Of a stretch of 45,862 bases of DNA, positions 36,383 to 42,581 are shown one piece after another (position 1 is the stretch's first letter; every line of letters starts with the position of its first letter). The notes under the pieces were generated by a model. It did no database searches and was not told the origin of the DNA. It was given only the letters and a program-made list of their open reading frames with translations. Origin of the DNA: a virus. The stretch covers positions 1 through 45,862 of IMG/VR virus record IMGVR_UViG_3300042447_000565; one strand, given 5' to 3'. A program made the translations under genes and the position numbers.

Positions 36383-37366
36383 ATGAAAACAACAATAACC
36401 GGAATAAGAATCCAAGAAATGGATCCACCTGCAGGAACGGGAGGAACAGGACCAACTCCGCCACCACCACCTATTGGAGATCCTGAAAACGTTGATAAAT
36501 GGAAAGAAGATGAGGATGAGAAAAAAAGGGATCAAGATGGAAAACCAGAAGAAGAAGATGATGAGGATACTTTCGAAAGAGGCTTAACTGGAGGTGGAGG
36601 AACTTCTAATGTTGGGGGAGTATTACCAACAGGATCTCTAGGAGATCTTGGTGGAGATTCTGGATTAAATGGTGAAACATTAGGAGAAGAATGGGAGACA
36701 TCATTAAAAAGATCAGAAAATGCTGGAAACGTACCTGCTTCTGTTAAAAGAGCATTAGATAAATTAAAAAGACCTGTTATTGATTGGAAATCTGAACTTG
36801 AGAAATATATTGATGATGCAGTATCAAAAACTAAATATAAATTACCTGCTAGAAGATTTATTGGAGGCGGTGATGCTCAATACGGATATAAAAGATATAA
36901 AGAGGACTTTGAGAACTTAGTGATTGCTATAGACACATCAGGATCTATAACTAGACCTATGATTGAGCAATTTCTTTCAGAGACAATGAAAATTACAGAG
37001 GATTACGCTCCACAAAAAACAGTAATACTTTATTGTGATACCCAAGTTTATGCCCCAGATATTTTAGAACCAGGAGATACTCCAGATTTTAATAAGATTG
37101 CTGGAGGTGGGGGAACTAATTTTTGGCCTCCTTTTAAATGGGTGGAAAAAAACATACTTGACGTGGGTGAAACCCCAACGGTATTTATATACTTCACTGA
37201 TGGATTTGCAGAATTTCCTAAATCATCCGAATACGGAATAGATGGTTATGATGATAGATGTATTTGGGTATTCTTATCTTTTAATGGAGAGCCTTTTGGA
37301 AACGATCAACCTTTTGGTGAAAGAATAGATATCACACTGGCAAATAAAGAAGTGGAAACTATATAA
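36383..37366 (+). CDS. VWA-domain protein (DUF2201 C-terminal type) with intact MIDAS
   Basis: A 327-residue protein. Residues 1-100 are low complexity (PTPPPPP, acidic KEDEDEKKRD, Gly-rich). A helical segment follows (about 105-155). The VWA-like domain (about 175-327) has all MIDAS elements: D184-T-S186-G-S188, T245 in GGGGTNFWPP and D273 in YFTDGF, so it should bind a divalent metal. With the adjacent metallopeptidase and MoxR ATPase it forms a module known from bacteria, where MoxR ATPases and VWA partners act as chaperones that insert metals or remodel complexes. The N-terminus lacks the FxxF pattern but has I-Q-E at 10-12. Confidence 0.85.
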   Translation: MKTTITGIRIQEMDPPAGTGGTGPTPPPPPIGDPENVDKWKEDEDEKKRDQDGKPEEEDDEDTFERGLTGGGGTSNVGGVLPTGSLGDLGGDSGLNGETLGEEWETSLKRSENAGNVPASVKRALDKLKRPVIDWKSELEKYIDDAVSKTKYKLPARRFIGGGDAQYGYKRYKEDFENLVIAIDTSGSITRPMIEQFLSETMKITEDYAPQKTVILYCDTQVYAPDILEPGDTPDFNKIAGGGGTNFWPPFKWVEKNILDVGETPTVFIYFTDGFAEFPKSSEYGIDGYDDRCIWVFLSFNGEPFGNDQPFGERIDITLANKEVETI

Positions 37367-37371
37367 AAATA

Positions 37372-37380
37372 GATATATAA
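37372..37380 (+). promoter_or_regulatory. GATATATAA motif before MoxR gene
   Basis: GATATATAA lies in the 38-base gap upstream of the MoxR ATPase, 24 bases before its ATG, matching copies found before other transcription units. It suggests that the ATPase can be expressed apart from the VWA and peptidase genes. Inferred from position and recurrence. Confidence 0.42.
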
Positions 37381-37404
37381 GAAATAAAATAAGAAATATT
37401 AAGG

Positions 37405-38994
37405 ATGAAAAAAATCTATAACTTTAAAGAATTCGTAAATGAATCTTACAATGTAGACGAAGGGGTATTATCTAATATCGGTAGCAAGATTTCACAATGG
37501 GCTAAACAGCTTATGACCGCAGTAAGAAATGGCATTATTAGAATGATCTCATCTGGTCCTAAAAAGGGATTACCTGCTTATGTGTTATTTAATTCAGATG
37601 AAGGATCTATCTCAGATCAAGTTGAAAAATTCTATCGCGGAACACCTTATTATGATATGAACAATATCAATAATCCTTCCGTAGCAAACGAGGCAGTGAT
37701 TCCTTTGGAATGGGATAGAGAGGATGATGTACCTAATTCACTTCCCGAAGAAATAGAATCAGATATTAGAAGAAGTCTTAAAGCTTGTTTATCCATTGCA
37801 GATCAAATGGATGCCACAACTGATATGGACGAAAAAGCAAGATTACAAAGGGAATTAAGAAAAGTTAAACCATATTTTATTTATGGAGCACCTGGTATTG
37901 GTAAAACACAAATCATAGCTAAAATATGCGATGAGCTTGGGTTAAACCTATTGAATTGCGATGGATTAAGTGCAGAACCAGTAGACTTTGCTGGTGTACC
38001 TAAAGTGGTAGATATTGAAGCTCCATCAGCAGAAAATCCATTAGGTAGGGGGGTTACAAGATCTAACGTAAGTGCGGATATTTTACCATATGATAACGGA
38101 AAAGGTGGAAAAGGGGGTATCTTATTTATTGATGAATTCAACCGTATGCCTGTTGAAGTACAAAAGATATTCTTATTATTAGCTCAGCAAAGAAGACTTG
38201 GTGTTAATTATGACATGCCTAATAGATGGTATATCGTAGCAGCAGGAAATAGAAAAGTTGATGACCCTAAGGGTGGTATTGTTGAAATGGGATCTGCATT
38301 ACAGGATAGATTTGAGATTGTCAATCTTATTACTAATCCAGCATCAATGAGAAAATATGTAGAGACTACTCCTGGATTATCTGATATATTCCTACCAGAA
38401 CTTCTTGATTTCTTAGATTTTGATGCTAGTTGGTTCCACATGAATGATCCAACTGCTAAGAAATTAAAATACCCTACTCCTAGAGCTTGGGAAGATGCTT
38501 CTAGAGCAGTTAGAAGGGTTCTTCAAGAGTATGAACAAAAAGGAATATCAGAAGTGCCTCATAGCGTATTAGCAAGAGAATTTCAGAAGAACGTAGGTAG
38601 AGATGCTGCTGTAATGTTCTTAGATTTCTATAAGATAGCTCAGCAGATCCCAGTTAAAGAATTATCGCTTCCTTTTACTGATCCTGATAGAGCTCCTATT
38701 CCTAGTGAATACCAAGGAAAAACTAAAAAATCAGGTACTACTAATAGAACTGATTATGAGCACGCTTTATTCACTGCTGTAATTAGAAAAAGCACGGAAT
38801 TACCAAAATTAACAAGCACTGAGTCTTGTAACTTTTCAAAATGGTTAAGAAGAGTTAATGCACCAGAGATGGGAGCAATGGCAATCACATCATTCTTCCA
38901 AAAACATCCTCATTTATTAGAAGATTATGCAACTATGGAATGTTTAGGACCATTAGCTGATCAATGGGGAGCAGAAATTGGAGTTCAATTTTAA
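37405..38994 (+). CDS. MoxR-family AAA+ ATPase with capsid-targeting-like N-terminus
   Basis: A 529-residue AAA+ ATPase. Walker A is GAPGIGKT (161-168), Walker B ILFIDEFNRM (239-248), sensor 1 VAAGNRK (N282) and the arginine finger lies in ALQDRF (R302); helical lid and extra C-terminal domain (about 345-529) follow. It therefore looks catalytically complete. MoxR ATPases usually work with VWA proteins, and a VWA gene lies directly upstream. The N-terminus MKKIYNFKEFVNE, followed by S, is one of the best copies of the shared peptide, and residues 14-150 form an extra N-terminal region not needed for ATPase activity. This raises the possibility that the ATPase is packaged in the head. The next gene begins 3 bases after the stop. 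Confidence 0.88.
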   Translation: MKKIYNFKEFVNESYNVDEGVLSNIGSKISQWAKQLMTAVRNGIIRMISSGPKKGLPAYVLFNSDEGSISDQVEKFYRGTPYYDMNNINNPSVANEAVIPLEWDREDDVPNSLPEEIESDIRRSLKACLSIADQMDATTDMDEKARLQRELRKVKPYFIYGAPGIGKTQIIAKICDELGLNLLNCDGLSAEPVDFAGVPKVVDIEAPSAENPLGRGVTRSNVSADILPYDNGKGGKGGILFIDEFNRMPVEVQKIFLLLAQQRRLGVNYDMPNRWYIVAAGNRKVDDPKGGIVEMGSALQDRFEIVNLITNPASMRKYVETTPGLSDIFLPELLDFLDFDASWFHMNDPTAKKLKYPTPRAWEDASRAVRRVLQEYEQKGISEVPHSVLAREFQKNVGRDAAVMFLDFYKIAQQIPVKELSLPFTDPDRAPIPSEYQGKTKKSGTTNRTDYEHALFTAVIRKSTELPKLTSTESCNFSKWLRRVNAPEMGAMAITSFFQKHPHLLEDYATMECLGPLADQWGAEIGVQF

Positions 38995-38997
38995 TAG

Positions 38998-39270
38998 ATG
39001 AAAAAATTCAGTGAAATAATGGAAGGTCATACATCAAAGTATGACCTTTCTAATAGTAAGAGATTATTAGAAGAAGCCATGGAAAAAATAAACATGGTTA
39101 GAGAGGAGTTTTCTAAATTAGAAGATGCTGATGTGACTGAGTTAGAAGAGGGATGGAATCTAATAGATAGATACTACGGTAATTTAACCAAGGGACAAAT
39201 ATTCAAAAGAAGAAAGAAAGATCAATACATACCTAATACATCCGCTAAAATTCCGGAGAGAGGTTTTTAA
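38998..39270 (+). CDS. Small unknown protein, 90 residues
   Basis: Unrecognised. The N-terminus MKKFSEIME followed by Gly is a short variant of the shared peptide with I-M-E at 7-9. The middle is helical and acidic (LLEEAMEKINMVREEFSKLED) and the C-terminus is basic (KRRKKDQYIPNTS). It directly follows the MoxR gene (3-base gap) and may be its partner. A perfect 10-bp hairpin lies in codons 8-17. Confidence 0.65.
   Translation: MKKFSEIMEGHTSKYDLSNSKRLLEEAMEKINMVREEFSKLEDADVTELEEGWNLIDRYYGNLTKGQIFKRRKKDQYIPNTSAKIPERGF
39023..39048 (+). other. Perfect 10-bp hairpin after MoxR gene
   Basis: AAGGTCATAC at 39023-39032 pairs without mismatch with GTATGACCTT at 39039-39048 over a 6-base loop. It starts 29 bases after the MoxR stop and lies within the first codons of the next small gene. 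No U-tract follows. It may be an RNA processing or attenuation site, or chance constrained by coding. Confidence 0.5.
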
Positions 39271-39286
39271 TTAAGATATATAGAAT

Positions 39287-39820
39287 ATGAAACACATTAA
39301 ATTATTTGAAAATTTCTTAAATGAAGATGGATACGGAAGAGACTTCTTTGTAAAAAAGAAAGACGGTAAACTTTCTCAATATTTTTTTAAGATTGAGGGA
39401 GAAGAGGAGGATCTAGGATTTGTAATAAATCTTGGTAAACTATCTAGAAATATCACCATAGAATCTGCAGAGAATAGTTATGCTGTTCTTTCCGTAGAGC
39501 CTATCAGAGAATCTGTGATGGATGATTTTTTAGTGAAAGATTCGGATTTTAAATCAAGAGAAGATGATCAATTCACATTGACTAAATCTGAATATATGAG
39601 ATTCTATAAGATTGTTGGTGAATGTATAAAAGATTACTTACAATCTAATCCTAAGGTTTCTATTATTTATGATGAGGTACCTTTAAATCTTGATATGGAT
39701 TTTGAAGAGTATTCAGATAAAGTTAAATCTCTTATGGATGAATGGAGCTACGGTAAATGGAGCTCACAAGAGGGAGCAACAAAGAAAACATTAATTTATT
39801 CTAGAAGAGACCATGATTAA
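39287..39820 (+). CDS. Unknown 177-residue protein with capsid-targeting-like N-terminus
   Basis: Family not recognised. MKHIKLFENFLNE followed by Asp is a very good copy of the shared peptide, with L-N-E as the likely cleavage triplet. The body is a mixed alpha/beta domain (FVINLGKLSRNITIESA, YAVLSVEPI) with a C-terminal SSQEGATKKTLIYSRR. GATATATA at 39275-39282 is only four bases from the ATG, so it is unlikely to be this gene's promoter unless the mRNA is leaderless. The gene overlaps the next start by 8 bases. Packaging as an internal head protein is inferred. Confidence 0.7.
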   Translation: MKHIKLFENFLNEDGYGRDFFVKKKDGKLSQYFFKIEGEEEDLGFVINLGKLSRNITIESAENSYAVLSVEPIRESVMDDFLVKDSDFKSREDDQFTLTKSEYMRFYKIVGECIKDYLQSNPKVSIIYDEVPLNLDMDFEEYSDKVKSLMDEWSYGKWSSQEGATKKTLIYSRRDHD

Positions 39821-40130
39821 TAATATTCTTTCATATGATGAATTTATATTAGAATCTAGGATACCTATAGCTTGGGCTAAGCCTTCAGTAACAACTACTA
39901 AGGTACTTTCATTCATAGGAGAGAAAGAAAAAGTAACCAAGAAAGAACTATTAGAATTCTTAGATAGTATACCAGAAGATGCTTCAGGTAAGAAACCCAG
40001 TATGTCTTGGGTTAGAAATCAGAAGAAATATATCAAGTATAAAATACAAGAAGAAGATGCTAACCACTTTGAATTGACCGCTTTAGGCAAGAGAGTTTTA
40101 AAATCTTTCAGGATTAATGAAACAAAATGA
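39813..40130 (+). CDS. Small protein with possible winged-helix fold, 105 residues
   Basis: Family not certain. The N-terminus MINNILSYDEFILE followed by Ser is a variant of the shared peptide (I-L-E at 12-14). Residues about 30-105 have a helix-turn-helix-like rhythm: VLSFIGEKEKVTKKELLEFLDSI, then MSWVRNQKKYIKYK as a possible recognition helix, then FELTALGKRVLKSF, which resembles the C-terminal strand/helix of winged-helix proteins. It overlaps the previous gene by 8 bases. DNA binding is a guess. Confidence 0.65.
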   Translation: MINNILSYDEFILESRIPIAWAKPSVTTTKVLSFIGEKEKVTKKELLEFLDSIPEDASGKKPSMSWVRNQKKYIKYKIQEEDANHFELTALGKRVLKSFRINETK

Positions 40131-40164
40131 AATAATTAGGATACAATTATTAAAATAAACAATT

Positions 40165-40344
40165 ATGGAAAATTACGAAAAAATTAAAGAATTAGTAGAA
40201 AGCATGCAAAAAGACATGGAAGCTTTCTATGTAAAAGGTAACAAATCAGCAGGAACACGAGTTCGTACTGCTTGCCAAGACCTTAAAAAATTGGCTCAAG
40301 ATCTAAGAGTAAATGTACAAGAAACTAAGAACACTAAAGCTTAA
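40165..40344 (+). CDS. Histone H1-like (Hc1-type) DNA-binding protein, 59 residues
   Basis: A short gene with an ATG at 40165 and TAA at 40342-40344. The product begins MENYEKIKELVESM and continues FYVKGNKSAGTRVRTACQDL, KKLAQDLRVNVQETK. The KGNK-x-AGTR-x-R-x-x-x-Q-x-L-K-K-L-A-Q core is the signature of the small histone H1-like protein of Bacteroidota, related to chlamydial Hc1. These basic helical proteins bind and condense DNA. In a phage it could compact viral DNA, bind host DNA or regulate expression. It also supports a Bacteroidota host. It follows a 34-base leader rich in A/T and precedes a small gene by 5 bases. Confidence 0.8.
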   Translation: MENYEKIKELVESMQKDMEAFYVKGNKSAGTRVRTACQDLKKLAQDLRVNVQETKNTKA

Positions 40345-40349
40345 TTAAA

Positions 40350-40580
40350 ATGGGATACTACATTTGTAAAGTTAGCTTTTTTAGTGGGGAAGTTTCTAAA
40401 AGTACAGGAAAAGCGAAAGCTTCTAGGTCTGAAATTTTAGTCGAAGCAGAAACAGTAACACATGCCGAAACTAGACTTCATGAACATTTAGCTGGAGACA
40501 ATTCTACTGCTCATTTAGACTTTGAAGTTACTTCTGTTGCTCAATCTAAGATTGAGTCAGTGGTACATCTTAAAGGCTAA
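40350..40580 (+). CDS. Small DUF4494-like protein, 76 residues
   Basis: The layout YYICKVSFFSGE, then SEILVEAETVTHAETRLHEHL and a beta-rich end resembles the DUF4494 family of Bacteroidota and their phages (an aromatic start, a charged strand, V-x-A-x-T-x-x-x-A-E-x-R). Function of that family is not established. It is 5 bases after the histone-like gene and is followed by a clear terminator hairpin, so it ends a transcript. The family match is by eye and moderately uncertain; the gene itself looks real. Confidence 0.6.
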   Translation: MGYYICKVSFFSGEVSKSTGKAKASRSEILVEAETVTHAETRLHEHLAGDNSTAHLDFEVTSVAQSKIESVVHLKG

Positions 40581-40591
40581 AAAACACTTTT

Positions 40592-40628
40592 AACTCCTGA
40601 TGGATATATAATCTATCAGGGGTTTTTT
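40592..40628 (+). terminator. Rho-independent terminator with GATATATAA in its loop
   Basis: AACTCCTGAT (40592-40601) pairs with ATCAGGGGTT (40615-40624), 10 bp with one G-U pair, followed by a T-run (40623-40628). It lies 11 bases after the stop at 40580. The 13-base loop contains GATATATAA (40603-40611), the promoter-like motif seen upstream of other units, and the next gene starts 42 bases after the motif. So the element may both end one transcript and start the next. Confidence 0.75.
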
Positions 40629-40652
40629 GTATCCTCTGGTTTCAATAATTAT

Positions 40653-40826
40653 ATGAAGAAGAGAAAAACTACATCAGCAGAAACTAGCTCATATCTACCA
40701 CCAGATTCACCAGTGAAGATACCGGTAGGAGATACGGGTTTTAATATGGTTAAGAAAAACTACAATAGGTTTATATGGACTTGGAATGAATATATAGACA
40801 AGAAACCTAAAATTACAAAAAGTTAA
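40653..40826 (+). CDS. Small unknown protein, 57 residues
   Basis: A short ORF from ATG 40653 to TAA 40824-40826, filling the space between the terminator and the next gene, which starts 2 bases later. The product starts MKKRKTTSAETSSYLPPDSP and contains NRFIWTWNEYIDKK near its end. It is basic and polar with an aromatic patch. The tight junction to the next gene and the upstream motif support a real gene. No family recognised. Confidence 0.6.
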   Translation: MKKRKTTSAETSSYLPPDSPVKIPVGDTGFNMVKKNYNRFIWTWNEYIDKKPKITKS

Positions 40827-40828
40827 TT

Positions 40829-41167
40829 ATGCCAGCAGTTTCTAAGACACAGCAAAGATTAATGGGACAGGCTTACGGAGTCAGAAAATTTATGGATACT
40901 AACGGTAAAGATGGTATTGATCCCGATAGTATAAAATCTGCTTATAGACAAACTATTGTTGAGCTAGCAAGTAATATGAAGAAGAAATCTTTAAAGGATT
41001 TTGCTTCAACCAAACATAATAAATTACCAGAGGAAGTTGAAGAGGGAGAAATTCCTGCAATATATAATTATCTTAAACCTGAATCTAATAAACCAGGCAA
41101 AAAATCTAAATCTTCCAAGATGTCAAATCTTGCAGATTATAGAGAATTTATATCTAATAAAAAATAA
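40829..41167 (+). CDS. DUF3008-like small protein with C-terminal YREFIS peptide
   Basis: The N-terminus MPAVSKTQQRLMGQAYGVRK and the later SLKDFASTKHNKLPEEV are the two signatures of the DUF3008-type small proteins common in phages; their function is unknown. The protein is 112 residues. After a Lys/Ser-rich linker (KPGKKSKSSK) it ends SNLADYREFISNKK, which resembles the N-terminal capsid-targeting-like peptide seen elsewhere but at the other end of the protein. The gene is 2 bases after the small ORF and 3 bases before the next gene. Confidence 0.75.
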   Translation: MPAVSKTQQRLMGQAYGVRKFMDTNGKDGIDPDSIKSAYRQTIVELASNMKKKSLKDFASTKHNKLPEEVEEGEIPAIYNYLKPESNKPGKKSKSSKMSNLADYREFISNKK

Positions 41168-41170
41168 AAT

Positions 41171-41644
41171 ATGGAAGAAGTAAACGAAGATTGTGGATGT
41201 GGTGGTACAACTGACAACATCAGAAGTTTTAATACTAATAGTACACCTAGATACTCTCAAGATCCTTTAGTTGGTAGAAGAGTTAGTCTAAGAGACGGTA
41301 GAAGTGGATTAGTTGATGATTCGATTAGAAACAATACAGGAGAAGTAATAGGATATGTAATTGAAGGCGATAGAGGTAACTACAGAGTCTTTAAAGATAA
41401 AATAGTTGGTCCAATGGAAGAAAGTGGAGGTGCAATGGCATCTTTATCTAGTACACCAGGAATGGGAGATGTGATTCCCCCTGGACCAGGAAGAACAGGA
41501 TCTGGTGATCAATTCCCTTCATTAACTGTGGGAACACCTGCAGCTGGAAAGAAAAAGAAAAAGAAAGATTCTAATAAGAATCCTCTTGATTCATCTGTGA
41601 TGGATTATAAAAGCTTTCTTACTAATTCAAAAAAGAATCAATAA
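41171..41644 (+). CDS. Unknown 157-residue protein with C-terminal YKSFLT peptide
   Basis: Family not recognised. An N-terminal Cys/Gly cluster (EDCGCGGTT) is followed by a beta-rich region (VGRRVSLRDGRSGLV, VIGYVIEGDRGNYRVF, about 35-80) that looks like a small barrel. Then come a Gly/Pro-rich linker (STPGMGDVIPPGPGRTGSGD), a lysine run (KKKKKK) and the C-terminus SSVMDYKSFLTNSKKNQ. The last element closely parallels the C-terminus of the preceding protein (ADYREFISNKK). The next gene begins 1 base after the stop. A head or scaffold-associated protein is possible. Confidence 0.7.
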   Translation: MEEVNEDCGCGGTTDNIRSFNTNSTPRYSQDPLVGRRVSLRDGRSGLVDDSIRNNTGEVIGYVIEGDRGNYRVFKDKIVGPMEESGGAMASLSSTPGMGDVIPPGPGRTGSGDQFPSLTVGTPAAGKKKKKKDSNKNPLDSSVMDYKSFLTNSKKNQ

Positions 41645-41645
41645 G

Positions 41646-42227
41646 ATGAATCATATACGATCATTTAGAAGTCTTTTTGAAGGAGTAAGTGCAGTAACAA
41701 CTAATTGGTATATTGTAGATAACGAAGCTTCTTTTGATAAGATAAAAGGTAATGGATATATGCTTTTTAGCCAGGTAGGCATAATGACTATCGTTTATGT
41801 TAAACCTAAAGTAGAGGAAGAAGCTAGATTGGATTTTTATTTTGATAAAGCAAAATCACCAGATAAGAAAAGCATTTGTGTTTGTAAGATAATAGCTAAT
41901 GACGGTAAAGTTAGGAGCTCTAAAAATTTTGATGATGTAACTACAGATAATGTTTGGGACATAACAGCTACGTTTTTTGATTATTGTGATTTAGAGAAGT
42001 CTGAAAAATCAATTAGAGATAAATTCATGATGGGATATTCTAAGACAATAAAGGATATCTTTAAAGGTGATACAGAAAGAATACCCGGATCATTTAAAAC
42101 ATATTTGAATTATATGAAAGAATGGGCAAAGAAATCTATAGAGGGTGTTTCTTTAGATAAGAATGAAGATAATTACGATTTCCGAGAGATGATTAAAGAA
42201 TTTATTGCTTTCTTTAAAAAATCATAA
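41646..42227 (+). CDS. Unknown 193-residue protein with capsid-targeting-like N-terminus
   Basis: Family not recognised. MNHIRSFRSLFE followed by Gly matches the shared peptide, with L-F-E at 10-12. Residues 18-110 are beta-rich (NWYIVDNEASFDKIKGNGYML, TIVYVKPKV, ICVCKIIANDGKV) and the remainder is helical (FKTYLNYMKEWAKKSIEG, FREMIKEFIAFFKKS). It is the last plus-strand gene before a convergent minus-strand gene, with which it overlaps by 6 bases at the 3' ends. Confidence 0.7.
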   Translation: MNHIRSFRSLFEGVSAVTTNWYIVDNEASFDKIKGNGYMLFSQVGIMTIVYVKPKVEEEARLDFYFDKAKSPDKKSICVCKIIANDGKVRSSKNFDDVTTDNVWDITATFFDYCDLEKSEKSIRDKFMMGYSKTIKDIFKGDTERIPGSFKTYLNYMKEWAKKSIEGVSLDKNEDNYDFREMIKEFIAFFKKS

Positions 42228-42527
42228 TTTTTCTTTCTGTCTCAATTGGATAAGATAATTTTCCCAGATTGATCCTCCTTCTTTTATACCAGGTTTAGCG
42301 CTCTTGTGTAACTTAGCTCTTTGTGACATTATATACGATGCTATAATAGCATCTTTTAATTCTATTTCTTTTTTATCCAACATTTCTTGTAATCTTCTTA
42401 TTGATTTTAGAGCTTCGTCCCTATTTGCAAATCTTAATCCTTTAGGATAGCTTTGTCCTGAGTCGAAAGGTTTAATATCATTTAGATAAATCTGTTCGAA
42501 TAATTTGAAGGTTAGAATTTTTTTCAC
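42222..42527 (-). CDS. Small unknown protein on minus strand, 101 residues
   Basis: Starts with GTG at 42527; the N-terminus (M)KKILTFKLFE followed by Gln is another variant of the shared peptide (L-F-E at 9-11). The rest reads like a small helical domain: PKGLRFANRDEALKSIRRLQ, EMLDKKEIELKDAIIASYIMSQRAKLH, then SIWENYLIQLRQKEKL. I do not recognise the family. It is the only minus-strand gene after 7.7 kb and is divergent from the polymerase gene; the 54-base gap between them must hold both promoters. Confidence 0.65.
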   Translation of the reverse strand: MKKILTFKLFEQIYLNDIKPFDSGQSYPKGLRFANRDEALKSIRRLQEMLDKKEIELKDAIIASYIMSQRAKLHKSAKPGIKEGGSIWENYLIQLRQKEKL

Positions 42528-42581
42528 TTATTATATATTCTAAAATGAAACCTCTTTCAATTATTATTATAAGATAAGAGT

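Noticed and set aside
36383-36418. VWA protein start as another capsid-targeting-like peptide
   Set aside because: It has I-Q-E at 10-12 but lacks the spaced aromatic residues, so I did not count it with the others.
39275-39282. GATATATA as promoter for the gene at 39287 (similar cases at 23798-23805 and at 42532-42540 on the minus strand)
   Set aside because: The motif ends only about four bases before the start codon, too close for a normal leader. I left these out of the promoter list.
41001-41183. 60-residue plus-strand ORF overlapping two genes
   Set aside because: It lies out of frame within the DUF3008-like gene, with low-complexity Asn/Ile/Lys composition typical of shadow frames.
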